Assembly: GCA_913778765.1 (NCBI GenBank)
Contig: CAJYXO010000019.1
Span: 1 to 64,000, forward strand
DNA: 64,000 nt
Direction: 5' to 3'
Source of the DNA: an uncultured Massilia sp.
GTDB lineage: Bacteria; Pseudomonadota; Gammaproteobacteria; Burkholderiales; Burkholderiaceae_D
Below are positions 19,075-28,178 of the stretch, piece by piece. Within the stretch, counting starts at the first letter, position 1. Every line of letters starts with the position of its first letter. The notes below the pieces were generated by a model. That model had not been told where the DNA came from. It ran no database searches and saw nothing but the letters and a program-made list of their open reading frames with translations. The position numbers and the translations under genes were made by a program.

Positions 19075-21258
19075 TCAGCTTGGGAACGGCACGTAGGACA
19101 CACCATGCTCCAGCGTACCGACCAGTGCGATCTTCTGCAGGTTTTCCGGGCTGTCGCTGAAGTCGATCAGCATCTGCCCACGCAGGATGGTCTTGTCGGC
19201 CGTGTAGTTGTTCATCACGTCCAGCCAGTACTGGTAACCGGCGGCATCCGGATCGCGGCCCAGGATGTTGTGGTACAGCTGGGTCAGGAAGGTGCTGTCG
19301 CTCGAGTTGGCGCCGTACATCTGCACGAACTCTGGCTGGCCTTTGCCGTCGCCGCCCAGCATGAATTCGCGCGAAATCTGCTGGATGGACGTGTTGGCAT
19401 CCATGCGCGAGAGCCAGTAGCCTTCGCCGGCCGCATCCGGCTCGCGGCCGTATGTGGCCGAATACAGGCGATAGATCTGGGCAGCGTTGTCATCGATCGC
19501 CACGAAACCGTCGTCGAACTGGATGCGCTCGACGTTGATCAGCGAGTCGTGGCCATTAGCGCCGGTCTTGTCGACCACGTCGAAGCCCCAGTCCGCCTTG
19601 GTGATGGTGAAATTGTTTTTCGAGCCCGCGTACACCACGGTATCGATACCGGCGCCGCCGTCGACCGCATTGTTGCCGGCGCCCGGCTTGAGCACGTCCG
19701 CGTTGCCGGTGCCGGTGATGTTGGCCGCGCTGCTGACGGTCCAGGTCGCGCTGTTCTGGGCGCTGGTGCCGTTGTCACCGAGGTCGGTCGACACCACGCT
19801 CACCGTGTAGCTGCCGTTCGGCAGCGGGGCGGTATCGATCCGCCAGGTACCGTTGGCATTGACGGTGGTGTGGGCAATCGTTTGCAGGTCGCCGGCCCGT
19901 ACCAGACTGATGACAGTACCGGCTTCGGCGGTGCCGGTAAAGGACGTCACGTTGCTGCCGGTGACATAGGACTGGGAATAAACCGGCGCGCTCGGCGGGG
20001 TGGAGTCGACATTGAACGTCGCCGTGTCGCTTGACACTGACATATTGCCTGCGGCATCGGTCGCGGTCGCATGGATGACGTAGTTCTTGCCGTCCGCAAG
20101 CTTGTTCAGGTGGGTGCTCCAGAGACCGTTGGCGTCCGCCGTCGCCGTTCCAATCTGGACGTTGGTGCTGGTATACAGCTTGATGGTGGCGCCAGCCTCT
20201 CCCATGCCGCTCACCAGCGGTGTATTGCCGATCGCGTAGCCGGCGGCGTTCATGGCGACGACGACCGTCGGCTTGGGTGGCGGCGTGACGTCGGCCGCCG
20301 CGGCGACCACGTCGGCGCGGCTGACGCTCATGTCCGAAAACTTCAGGATCTCGATCGAGCGCAGCGTGTCGGTGCCGTCGATGCCATCCTTGCTGATCAC
20401 CTGCAGGTCGCCGTTGGCCAGGGTGTTGAACGTGTAATTGCTGCGTGCACCGCGGAACACGGCGGTATCGGTACCACTTCCTCCATCGATCATGTCATTG
20501 CCTCCATCGCCTTCCAGCGTGTCGTTGGCGGCGGTTCCCGTCAGGGTGTCCGCGCCGCTGGTGCCCGTGATATACCGGCCACCTGTCGTTGAATTGATTC
20601 CCAATGCGCCGCCCAGGCCATCCATGCCGTATAGCCACTTCAATGCGGCAATATCGTATTCGCTGTAGGTCGAGTGCGGGCCGCCCACGGACGTGTACGA
20701 CATCAGGGTGTAGTTGGTGTTGTCCTGCGACGAAGGCAGGTGGATGTCGTCGTCGAAGGGGTGCTTCAGGCCGAGCGCATGGCCCAGCTCGTGCAGCAGG
20801 GTTTCGTATCCGTAACCGCCAGGGCTGAGGCTGTGGTTCTGCGCCGACCACTCCACATTGTCGAGGTAGACATAGGCATCGGTGTCATAGCTCACCAGGT
20901 TCGTGCCCGAATAGGTGTAGCTGCTGTGCCAGCTGCACAGGCCGGTGACGTTGGAGCCCTGCAGATCGGTGTTGCACAGGTGGATCTGTGCGTCGGTGCC
21001 GTTGACGGTTTCGACGAACTGGATCCCGGTCAGCTTCGAAATGTAGTCGAAGGCAGTACGCGTCGCCAGTTGCTGGGCGATCGTGAACCCTTCCTGGCCG
21101 GTCTGGCCGGCTTCGTTACCCGACTGGATCGAGAACGTGTAGTACAGCGTGTTGCCGGCGGGGGTCAGGTAATTCCAGTCCGGACCGGTATCGAGCAATG
21201 CGTCGATATGGTTCAGCCCAGAAAGAGGCGTTACGGTGATGTCGGATACGGTTGCCAT
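19075..21258 (-). CDS. Metzincin zinc protease with RTX, Ig-like and DUF4214 domains
   Basis: The 727-residue protein has the metzincin zinc site HELGHALGLKH (H156, H160, H166) followed by the Met-turn-like YTLMSYTS, as in serralysins. RTX calcium-binding nonapeptides follow at about 255-290 (GTSGADTLTG, GDGGNDMIDGG). Two Ig-like repeats of the TPP.P..V...A.G type cover about 330-530. A second RTX-like block is near 545, and a DUF4214 region with two YGREPDAAG/LGRDPDAAG units fills 600-700. There is no N-terminal signal peptide, which fits type I secretion through a C-terminal signal. No type I exporter genes are in the window. The ATG at 21258 is preferred; a start at 21333 adds an unrelated leader. 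Confidence 0.85.
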   Translation of the reverse strand: MATVSDITVTPLSGLNHIDALLDTGPDWNYLTPAGNTLYYTFSIQSGNEAGQTGQEGFTIAQQLATRTAFDYISKLTGIQFVETVNGTDAQIHLCNTDLQGSNVTGLCSWHSSYTYSGTNLVSYDTDAYVYLDNVEWSAQNHSLSPGGYGYETLLHELGHALGLKHPFDDDIHLPSSQDNTNYTLMSYTSVGGPHSTYSEYDIAALKWLYGMDGLGGALGINSTTGGRYITGTSGADTLTGTAANDTLEGDGGNDMIDGGSGTDTAVFRGARSNYTFNTLANGDLQVISKDGIDGTDTLRSIEILKFSDMSVSRADVVAAAADVTPPPKPTVVVAMNAAGYAIGNTPLVSGMGEAGATIKLYTSTNVQIGTATADANGLWSTHLNKLADGKNYVIHATATDAAGNMSVSSDTATFNVDSTPPSAPVYSQSYVTGSNVTSFTGTAEAGTVISLVRAGDLQTIAHTTVNANGTWRIDTAPLPNGSYTVSVVSTDLGDNGTSAQNSATWTVSSAANITGTGNADVLKPGAGNNAVDGGAGIDTVVYAGSKNNFTITKADWGFDVVDKTGANGHDSLINVERIQFDDGFVAIDDNAAQIYRLYSATYGREPDAAGEGYWLSRMDANTSIQQISREFMLGGDGKGQPEFVQMYGANSSDSTFLTQLYHNILGRDPDAAGYQYWLDVMNNYTADKTILRGQMLIDFSDSPENLQKIALVGTLEHGVSYVPFPS

Positions 21259-21466
21259 TGCTTGTTTGACTTCAATATTGAATGTGACACAGTCACTTAA
21301 GGAAAGTATTTCCTGCTCAACAGTTGAAGTCAAATAAGAGTTTCAATCGTGCGCACCCTTTGCCAGGTCATCAAGGCTTACGCGCAACGAATGATGTGCA
21401 ACACCCAATAAACGCGAATTTCTGTTAAATTCCTGATAATTGTTGGTAAATGTACGTACTTTTATC

Positions 21467-23524
21467 TCAAACTTTCGGTGTCGACAACAGCGCCTTGAGG
21501 TTTGCCAGACGTTCTTTCGGGCTCAGCACTTCATTCTCTTTTGGTGGCGCATCGCCCACATCCAGCGCCATTTCCTTGATAAAGCGCGACGGATCGCAAT
21601 GCATCAGCTCGCCGGCCCGCTTGCGCTTCTTGCACCAGGTAACGTGCAGCGTGCGCTGGGCACGCGTGATGCCGACATACATCAGGCGCCGTTCTTCCTG
21701 GATCCGGGCAGCGATTTTTTCCACCGGATCGTCGACGTCGCCCTTGTGCGGCAGGATGCCCTCCTCCACGCCCACCAGGTAGACGTGCGGATACTCCAGG
21801 CCTTTCGAGGCGTGCAGGGTCGACATGCGCACCGCGTCGGGCTCCTCGTCCTGGCCTTCGAGCATCGACATCAGGGCCACCATCTGGGTCAGTTCCAGCA
21901 GGTTTTTTTCTTCGCCGTCACGGTCGCGCCCGCCGCGCCCGCGTTCCTTCAGCCAGTTGGTGAACTCGAGCACGTTGTTCCACTTGCCCTGGGCGGCCTT
22001 GTCGTCGAAGTTCTCGTACAGGTAGTGCTCGTAGTTAATCTCTTTCATCATGTCGTCGAGCAGCTCGGCGGCATGGTCGCCGCTGCCGGACGGTCCGGGA
22101 CGGGTGGCGCGGTCTTCCAGTTCGTTGATCCAGTGGCAGAACTCGCGCAGCGGGATCAATTGGCGGTCCTGCAGCCGGCCTTCGATGCCGCCCTTGAACG
22201 CGGCCTCGAACAGCGAGCAGTTCCACTGTTTCGAGACTTCGCCCAGCACCTCGATGGTGGTCATGCCGACGCCGCGCTTGGGCGTCGTGATGGCGCGAAT
22301 GAAGGCCGGGTCGTCGTCCTGGTTGGCGATCAGGCGCAGGTAGGCGATGACGTCCTTGATCTCGGCCTTGTCGAAGAAGCTCTGGCCGCCCGAGATCGTG
22401 TACGGAATGCGCTCCTTGCGCAGGGCCTGCTCGATGATCCGGGCCTGGTGGTTGCCGCGGTACAGGATCGCGTAATCGGTCCACTTGTTCTTGCGCTGGA
22501 AGCGCTCGGACGAGATCATGATCGCGATCTGGTCGGCCTCGGTCTCTTCGTTCGGCATGCCCAGCACCTTGATCGGCTCGCCCAGGCCGTGCTCGGACCA
22601 CAGCGCCTTCTCGAACAGCTTCGGGTTGTTGCCGATGACGGCGTTGGCGGCCTGCAGGATGCGCGTGGTCGAACGGTAGTTCTGCTCGAGCTTGATGACC
22701 CGCAGGTCCGGGAAATCGGTCTGCAGGGTCTTCAGGTTTTCGACCGAGGCGCCGCGCCAGGCGTAGATCGCCTGGTCGTCGTCGCCCACCGCGGTGAACA
22801 TCGGCTTCTTGCCGAGGCCCGTCACCAGCAGCTTGACCAGCTCGTACTGGCAGGTGTTGGTGTCCTGGTACTCGTCCATCAAGAGGTAGCGCAGGCGGCG
22901 CTGCCAGCGGTCGCGGATCGGCTCGTTGTTGCGGAACAGTTCCACCGGCAGGCGGATCAGGTCGTCGAAGTCGACCGCCTGATAGGCCTGCAGGGTCGCC
23001 ACGTAGCTGCGGTAGACGCGTCCGGCCTGGGCTTCGTCCTCGTCCTTCGCATCGCGGATCGCGTCTTCCGGATCGACGAGGCCGTTTTTCCACAGGGAAA
23101 TGGCGTTTTGGATACGGCGGATTTCCTGCTTGTCGGTGGTGACGGCCAGGTCGGACACGACCGTGTAGCAGTCGTCGCTGTCCATGATCGAGAACTTGTC
23201 CTTCAGGCCGACGCCGGCCGCTTCCTGGCGCAGGATCTTCACGCCCAGCGAGTGGAAGGTCGAGACGGTGAGCTGCTTGGCCTGTTTCGGCTGCTTGAGG
23301 AGCTTGCCGATGCGCTCCTGCATTTCCAGCGCCGCTTTATTCGTGAAGGTCAGCGCCGCGATCGTGCGCGGATCGTAGCCGCGATGTTCGATCATGTAGG
23401 CGATCTTCTGGGTGATCACGCGGGTCTTGCCCGAGCCGGCGCCGGCCAGCACCAGGCAGGGGCCGTCGAGGTAGAGCACGGCTTCGCTCTGCGGACCGTT
23501 GAGGCCGAAATTCGGTGTCGACAT
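21467..23524 (-). CDS. rep: ATP-dependent DNA helicase Rep (UvrD/Rep family)
   Basis: This 685-residue SF1A helicase unwinds DNA 3' to 5' and in E. coli helps replication forks past bound proteins. Walker A is AGAGSGKT (residues 27-34). Motif Ia has TFTNKAA, motif II is LLMDEYQDTN, and motif III is VGDDDQAIYAWRGA. Motif IV includes LEQNYRST, and motifs V and VI include STLHASKGLEY and EERRLMYVGITRA. The length and the short C-terminus (no UvrD-type tail) favour Rep over UvrD or PcrA. The 21259-21466 gap downstream is AT-rich and has no recognised feature. Confidence 0.92.
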   Translation of the reverse strand: MSTPNFGLNGPQSEAVLYLDGPCLVLAGAGSGKTRVITQKIAYMIEHRGYDPRTIAALTFTNKAALEMQERIGKLLKQPKQAKQLTVSTFHSLGVKILRQEAAGVGLKDKFSIMDSDDCYTVVSDLAVTTDKQEIRRIQNAISLWKNGLVDPEDAIRDAKDEDEAQAGRVYRSYVATLQAYQAVDFDDLIRLPVELFRNNEPIRDRWQRRLRYLLMDEYQDTNTCQYELVKLLVTGLGKKPMFTAVGDDDQAIYAWRGASVENLKTLQTDFPDLRVIKLEQNYRSTTRILQAANAVIGNNPKLFEKALWSEHGLGEPIKVLGMPNEETEADQIAIMISSERFQRKNKWTDYAILYRGNHQARIIEQALRKERIPYTISGGQSFFDKAEIKDVIAYLRLIANQDDDPAFIRAITTPKRGVGMTTIEVLGEVSKQWNCSLFEAAFKGGIEGRLQDRQLIPLREFCHWINELEDRATRPGPSGSGDHAAELLDDMMKEINYEHYLYENFDDKAAQGKWNNVLEFTNWLKERGRGGRDRDGEEKNLLELTQMVALMSMLEGQDEEPDAVRMSTLHASKGLEYPHVYLVGVEEGILPHKGDVDDPVEKIAARIQEERRLMYVGITRAQRTLHVTWCKKRKRAGELMHCDPSRFIKEMALDVGDAPPKENEVLSPKERLANLKALLSTPKV

Positions 23525-23691
23525 GGGGGATGTTTCCTGCAGGACTGCCTAAGAGTGAGCTCAGCATTTTAACGAACCCCGGCCCCGCGCGCTAAAATCA
23601 TTTCACGAAAAACAGATTATGTTGCGGCTTGTCAGCACGGCCACCCGCCACCATATAGCCGCTTTGATGCGGCCCAAGCGAGAGATAGAAG

Positions 23692-24177
23692 ATGAAATTT
23701 GAACACCTGATCGAGATTAACGACCCGCTCAATCCGCTGGCGGACACCATGACCCGCGAGCAACTGTGGCGCGGCCTGGTGCTGCGCGCGGAAGACCCGA
23801 AGCTGTTCGTGCCGCACCTGGATGAATGCACGATCGGCGAGCGCGAAAGCGGCAGCTTCGCGCGCCGCCTGCGCTACGGCGAGCTGGTAATCGACGACGT
23901 CGTGCACCTGACGCCGCTGCAGGAAGTGCGCTACGAAGTGCCGGCCCAGGGAGAAATCGCCGCTTCGCGCCTGACGATGACGATCGAAGCGCCGAGCGAA
24001 GGCGTGATGTGGGTGCGCTTCCTGTACGACGACGGCAACCCGGTCGCCACCGACGACATGGGCAAGATGTACGAGGATTTCAAGAAATCGGCCTACCAGG
24101 AAGCCGATATCGATACGGTCAAGATCGTGCGGCAGATGGCGGCCGAGGGCAAGCTGGACACCAGCTATCTGAATTGA
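23692..24177 (+). CDS. SRPBCC superfamily protein (AtaL-like, DUF1857)
   Basis: This 161-residue protein has the SRPBCC profile of PF08982: MKFEHLIEINDPLNP, then LTREQLWRGL-like MTREQLWRGLVLRAEDPKLF, a FARRLRYGELVIDDVVHLTPLQEVRYE core and a C-terminal helix around MYEDFKKSAYQEADIDTV. The fold binds hydrophobic ligands, but the ligand here is unknown. The ATG at 23692 has a purine-rich site (GAGAGATAGAAG) upstream. It is convergent with the disulfide oxidoreductase gene, whose stop lies 4 nt away. Confidence 0.85.
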   Translation: MKFEHLIEINDPLNPLADTMTREQLWRGLVLRAEDPKLFVPHLDECTIGERESGSFARRLRYGELVIDDVVHLTPLQEVRYEVPAQGEIAASRLTMTIEAPSEGVMWVRFLYDDGNPVATDDMGKMYEDFKKSAYQEADIDTVKIVRQMAAEGKLDTSYLN

Positions 24178-24180
24178 TTG

Positions 24181-25623
24181 TCACGTGCCCGGCTCGACCT
24201 CGTCCGGGTCGATGTCGCTGGCGCCCTTCGCCAGGTTCGCGGCCAGGTCGCGCAGCGCGGTGCGCACGCCCTCTTCCACCACCGGGTGGTAGAAGGGCAT
24301 TTCCAGCATCTGCTCGACCGTGATGCGGCACTGCACGGCCCAGGACAGCAGGTGGCCGATGTGCTCGCCGCGCGGCGCGATCATTTCGGCGCCCAGGAAG
24401 CGGCCGGTGCCGTATTCCCCGTACACCCGCAGCATCCCCTTGTTCTGCAGCATGACGCGGCTGCGGCCCTGGTTTTCGAACGACACCTGGCCGACCGCGA
24501 ACTTCGGCTTGCCCGGCGCGCACAGCTGCTTGTAGCTGGCGCCCAGCGTGACGATGTTCGGCTCCGTGAAGGCGGCGGTGAGCGGCGCACGGCGCAGGCC
24601 CGGGCGGATGTCCGGGTAGCGGCCGGCATTGTCGCCGGCGATCTTGCCGTGGTCGGCCGCCTCCGGCAGCACCGGACGCTCGTTGTTGGCGTCGCCCGCG
24701 ATGAACACGTGGCTGGTCCCGCACTGCATGGTGCGGCTGTCGAACAGCGGCACCCCGTTCGCGCCCAGTTCCAGGCCCAGGTGCTCGATGCCGATGCCGT
24801 TGACGTTGGGCGTGCGGCCGGCCGTCTGCAGCACGTACTGGAAGCGCGTCACGCGCTGCTCGCCGTTCTGGCGGATGGTCAGGGCAACCTCGTCGCCGTC
24901 CTGCACCGCGCTCACGATCTCCGACTGGAAATGCAGGTCGACCTCTTCCGCCAGCACACGGCCGGCATTGCGCAGCACCACCGGATCGGTCAGCTGGGCC
25001 ACGCTGCCGCCGCGCGCGAACAGGCTCACGCGCACGCCCAGGCGCGTCAGGGCCTGGCCCAGCTCGAGTCCGATCACGCCGGTGCCGATCACCGCCACCG
25101 AGCGCGGCAGGTCCTGCCAGTAGAACACGTCGTCGCTGGTGATCACGCCGGGGCCGACGTTCTCCAGCTTCGGCAGCCTGGTCGGGCTCGAACCGGTGGC
25201 GATCACGATGCGCGCCGCTTCCACTTCCGTATGATCGTCGACCGTCAGGGTGTGCGGGCCGGTGAAGCGCGCATGGCCGCGCAGCTTGTCCTCCGCCGCG
25301 ATGTTGTCGACGCCTTCCAGCACGAAGCCGACGAAGCGGTCGCGCTCGCGCCGCACGCGCTCCATCACGGCCACGCCGTCGACGCGCTTTTCGCCCGCAT
25401 GCACGCCAAAGCCGGGCGCCAGATCGATCATGTGCGCGGCCTCGGCGGCGGCGATCAGCAGTTTGCTCGGCATGCAGCCGACCCGGGCGCAGGTCGTGCC
25501 ATAGGGTCCGCCCTCGATCAGGACGGCGCGTGCGCCCTGGGCCTTGGCCGAACGGTAGGCCACCAGGCCGGCGGTGCCGGCGCCGATCACGGCGACATCG
25601 ACTTTTAATGTTTGCATCTTCAT
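24181..25623 (-). CDS. Dihydrolipoyl dehydrogenase-like pyridine nucleotide-disulfide oxidoreductase
   Basis: The 480-residue flavoprotein belongs to class I pyridine nucleotide-disulfide oxidoreductases. The FAD-binding motif VIGAGTAGLVAYRSA is at residues 12-26. The redox disulfide is in TTCARVGCMPSK (C45 and C50). The NAD(P)-binding motif is VIGTGVIGLELGQAL, and FIAGDAN marks the second FAD contact. The C-terminal active-site region reads FYHPVVEEG, with His and Glu in place. No pyruvate or 2-oxoglutarate dehydrogenase genes adjoin, so it may be a stand-alone reductase (soluble transhydrogenase or mercuric-reductase-like) rather than the E3 subunit. Confidence 0.85.
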   Translation of the reverse strand: MKMQTLKVDVAVIGAGTAGLVAYRSAKAQGARAVLIEGGPYGTTCARVGCMPSKLLIAAAEAAHMIDLAPGFGVHAGEKRVDGVAVMERVRRERDRFVGFVLEGVDNIAAEDKLRGHARFTGPHTLTVDDHTEVEAARIVIATGSSPTRLPKLENVGPGVITSDDVFYWQDLPRSVAVIGTGVIGLELGQALTRLGVRVSLFARGGSVAQLTDPVVLRNAGRVLAEEVDLHFQSEIVSAVQDGDEVALTIRQNGEQRVTRFQYVLQTAGRTPNVNGIGIEHLGLELGANGVPLFDSRTMQCGTSHVFIAGDANNERPVLPEAADHGKIAGDNAGRYPDIRPGLRRAPLTAAFTEPNIVTLGASYKQLCAPGKPKFAVGQVSFENQGRSRVMLQNKGMLRVYGEYGTGRFLGAEMIAPRGEHIGHLLSWAVQCRITVEQMLEMPFYHPVVEEGVRTALRDLAANLAKGASDIDPDEVEPGT

Positions 25624-25659
25624 CTCCGGGTGTTCGCGGACATGACGATACGCTATTTT

Positions 25660-27678
25660 TCAGATATCGAGCGGATCGACCTCCAGCGACCAGCGCACCC
25701 GCGTCTTCATCGCGCGCAGGGCATCGACCCAGACCCGCAGGAAGGCCTGCAGCGCCGGCCGCGAGCCCGACTCGACGAGCAGCTGGGCGCGGTCGACGTT
25801 ATGCACGCGCGTCATCGTCATCGGGATCGGTTCGTTGACGATCACGTCCTCGCTGGCGACGGCGTCGCGCGCCTGCTCGAGGAAGCCGATCGCGGTGGCG
25901 AGTTCCGGCGCTTCGGCGCGCAGCAGCGCCTGATACACGAAGGGCGGCAGCCCGGCCTGTGCGCGCTCGGCCAGCAGGCTGCCCGCGAAGCGGTCGTAGT
26001 CGTGCCGCATCACCGCGCCGTACAGCGGATGCTGGCAGTAGCGCGACTGGATCAGCACTTCGGATTCCAGCCCGGCGCGGCCGGCGCGGCCCGCCACCTG
26101 CATCAGCTGGGCGAACAGGCGCTCGCTGGCGCGGTAATCCTGCGAGAACAGGGCCGTATCCGGATTCAGCACGCCCACCAGGGTCAGGTTTTTAAAATCG
26201 TGGCCCTTGGCGACCATCTGCGTGCCGATCAGGATGTCGACCTCGCCGCGGTGCACGGTGTCGAACGCGGCCTGGGCGCTGCCCTTGCGGCGCGTCGAGT
26301 CGGCGTCGATGCGCAGCACGCGCGCGTCCGGGAACAGGGACTGCAAGCCCTCCTCGATGCGCTGGGTGCCGCGGCCCAGCGGCTGCAGGTCGATGTTGCC
26401 GCAGGTCGGGCAGGAACGCGGGATCCGCAGCTCCAGCGAGCAGTGGTGGCAGCGCAGCCGGTGTTCGGGACGGTGCAGCACCATGAAGGCGGTGCAGCGG
26501 GTGCAGTTGCTGATCCAGCCGCAGGCGTCGCAGCTCAGCACCGGCGCATAGCCGCGCCGGTTCAGGAACAGCAGCGACTGCTCGCCGCGCGCCATCCGGT
26601 CGCGCAGGGCCGCGATCAGGGCCGAGGTCAGGCCTTCCTTCGGCTTGTCCTTCTCCATGTCGACCAGTTTTACGCGCGGCAGCACGGCATCCTTCACGGC
26701 GCGCTCGCGCAGCTCCAGCTTGCGGTAGCGGCCCGTCTGCGCGTGGTGCCAGCTCTCCAGCGAAGGCGTGGCCGAGCCCAGCACGATCGGAATCGCGAGC
26801 TGGTGCGCGCGCCACACGGCCAGGTCGCGCGCCGAATAGCGCAGGCCTTCCTGCTGCTTGTACGAGGGGTCGTGCTCTTCGTCGATGACGATCAGTTTCA
26901 GGTGCGGCAGCGAGGCCAGGATCGCCAGCCGGGTGCCGAGCACGATGCGCGCGCGGCCCTGGTGGGCGGCCAGCCAGTGCAGCATGCGCTCGCCCTCGGA
27001 CAGGCTGCTGTGCAGGGTCGCCAGCATCACGCCCGGAAAGCGCGCGCGGATATTCGCTTCCAGCTGCGGCGTCAGGTTGATTTCCGGGACCAGGATCAGG
27101 ATCTGCGCATCGTCCTCCCGCGCCAGCACCTGGGCGCAGGCCTGCAGATACACCTCGGTCTTGCCGCTGCCGGTCACGCCGTACAGCAGCAACGGCGTAA
27201 AGCCCCGGGCCTGGCCGATGCTGTCGGCCGCCTCCTGCTGCGCGGGATTCAGCACCGGCATCGCCGCCGGGCTGGGGTCGTGTGCGTCCTCGAGCCTGGC
27301 GAGCTTCTTCAGCGCGCGGTCCAGCGCCACCGTGGTCGACAGGCGCAGGTTCTTCGGCAGGCCCGGCATCGCCACTTCGCCGAGCGGGCGGTGATAATAG
27401 TCGGCGGCAAAGCGCGCCAGCGCCAGCCATTTGCCGGACAGCGGCGACAACTGGCTGCGCACGGCCAGCGCATCCTTGAGTTTGCCCACCGGGACGTCGG
27501 TCTCCTGCTTGACGGCGACGATCACGCCGACAGCCTCGCGCCGCCCGAAATTCACCAGCGCCAGGTGGCCGACTTGCGGTTCCGCATTGGGCTCACCTGT
27601 GGGCTCATATTCCCAGCGGTAATCGAACACGCTGTCGAGCGGCGTATCGAGTGCGATTTGTAAGATGCAGTGGGCCAA
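25660..27678 (-). CDS. priA: Primosomal protein N' (PriA replication restart helicase)
   Basis: PriA reloads the replisome at collapsed forks. The helicase has Walker A GVTGSGKTEVY, motif II VIDEEHD, and the binuclear zinc region with four CxxC pairs (CDAC, CTRC, CHHC, CPTC) between motifs IV and V. GRAGRAG is near the end, and DPLDI closes the chain. Start choice is uncertain. A TTG at 27678 (LAHCILQIALDTPLDSVFDYRW) has AAGG upstream and begins where family similarity begins, giving 672 residues. A TTG at 27729 would add 17 residues that read through two TGTGGAAAA repeats. A cluster of DnaA-box-like sites occupies the upstream gap. Confidence 0.9.
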   Translation of the reverse strand: MAHCILQIALDTPLDSVFDYRWEYEPTGEPNAEPQVGHLALVNFGRREAVGVIVAVKQETDVPVGKLKDALAVRSQLSPLSGKWLALARFAADYYHRPLGEVAMPGLPKNLRLSTTVALDRALKKLARLEDAHDPSPAAMPVLNPAQQEAADSIGQARGFTPLLLYGVTGSGKTEVYLQACAQVLAREDDAQILILVPEINLTPQLEANIRARFPGVMLATLHSSLSEGERMLHWLAAHQGRARIVLGTRLAILASLPHLKLIVIDEEHDPSYKQQEGLRYSARDLAVWRAHQLAIPIVLGSATPSLESWHHAQTGRYRKLELRERAVKDAVLPRVKLVDMEKDKPKEGLTSALIAALRDRMARGEQSLLFLNRRGYAPVLSCDACGWISNCTRCTAFMVLHRPEHRLRCHHCSLELRIPRSCPTCGNIDLQPLGRGTQRIEEGLQSLFPDARVLRIDADSTRRKGSAQAAFDTVHRGEVDILIGTQMVAKGHDFKNLTLVGVLNPDTALFSQDYRASERLFAQLMQVAGRAGRAGLESEVLIQSRYCQHPLYGAVMRHDYDRFAGSLLAERAQAGLPPFVYQALLRAEAPELATAIGFLEQARDAVASEDVIVNEPIPMTMTRVHNVDRAQLLVESGSRPALQAFLRVWVDALRAMKTRVRWSLEVDPLDI

Positions 27679-27853
27679 ACCGGACCTTGTGGAAAACTTT
27701 GTGGAAAATGGAAAACTTGACCGGGACAAAGGTTTACGTTAGCTCAAAGCACTTGGCAATTCCTCAAGTTCACGAAAAGTTTTTTCTTTTAAATTCAGGC
27801 ACTTGCCTTCACAACCTTGCTAGCACCGAAATTCAGCACCGTTCGACGCCTTC

Positions 27854-28163
27854 TGTGCATAACTAGGCATTTCCAGTGAAGAACTTCAGCGCAGTGCAGC
27901 AAAATCTTGATGCAACACTTGAAGAAATCTCGTAAACCCCGGTAAACGAAGCACTTTTCGGCATTATTCACAGAATCTGTGCATAACTTTGTGAACAATG
28001 CGCTGCCAACTTGGGCAGTGCCCTGCCGGGCACGCTCGCCGCCCCTGGTGCAGCTTACGTTAACTCGGCAGGAAATCCATAAAAATCAATCACTTATGAA
28101 ATCCCATCCAGTACTGTACATTTCCACAGGCGGGAGGGACCGGGTTCACGAATATGTGAATAA
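27854..28163. promoter_or_regulatory. Cluster of DnaA-box-like sites upstream of priA
   Basis: The 449-bp gene-free gap between hemE and priA is AT-rich relative to its surroundings. It holds four exact matches to TTATNCACA in either orientation: 27854-27862, 27964-27972, 27978-27986 and 28155-28163. The middle two face each other with a 5-nt spacer, forming a near-perfect 23-bp palindrome. A one-mismatch site follows at 27990-27998, and two TGTGGAAAA motifs lie at 27689-27697 and about 27701-27709. DnaA control of priA, or DnaA titration, is inference. Nothing else in the gap looks like a gene. Confidence 0.65.
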
Positions 28164-28178
28164 GTGTGATTTTAGAAT

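Noticed and set aside
27730-28178. Chromosomal origin of replication, suggested by the DnaA-box cluster.
   Set aside because: None of the usual oriC neighbours (dnaA, dnaN, gyrB, rpmH, parAB) is here, and no AT-rich 13-mer repeats are evident. A regulatory or titration site fits better.
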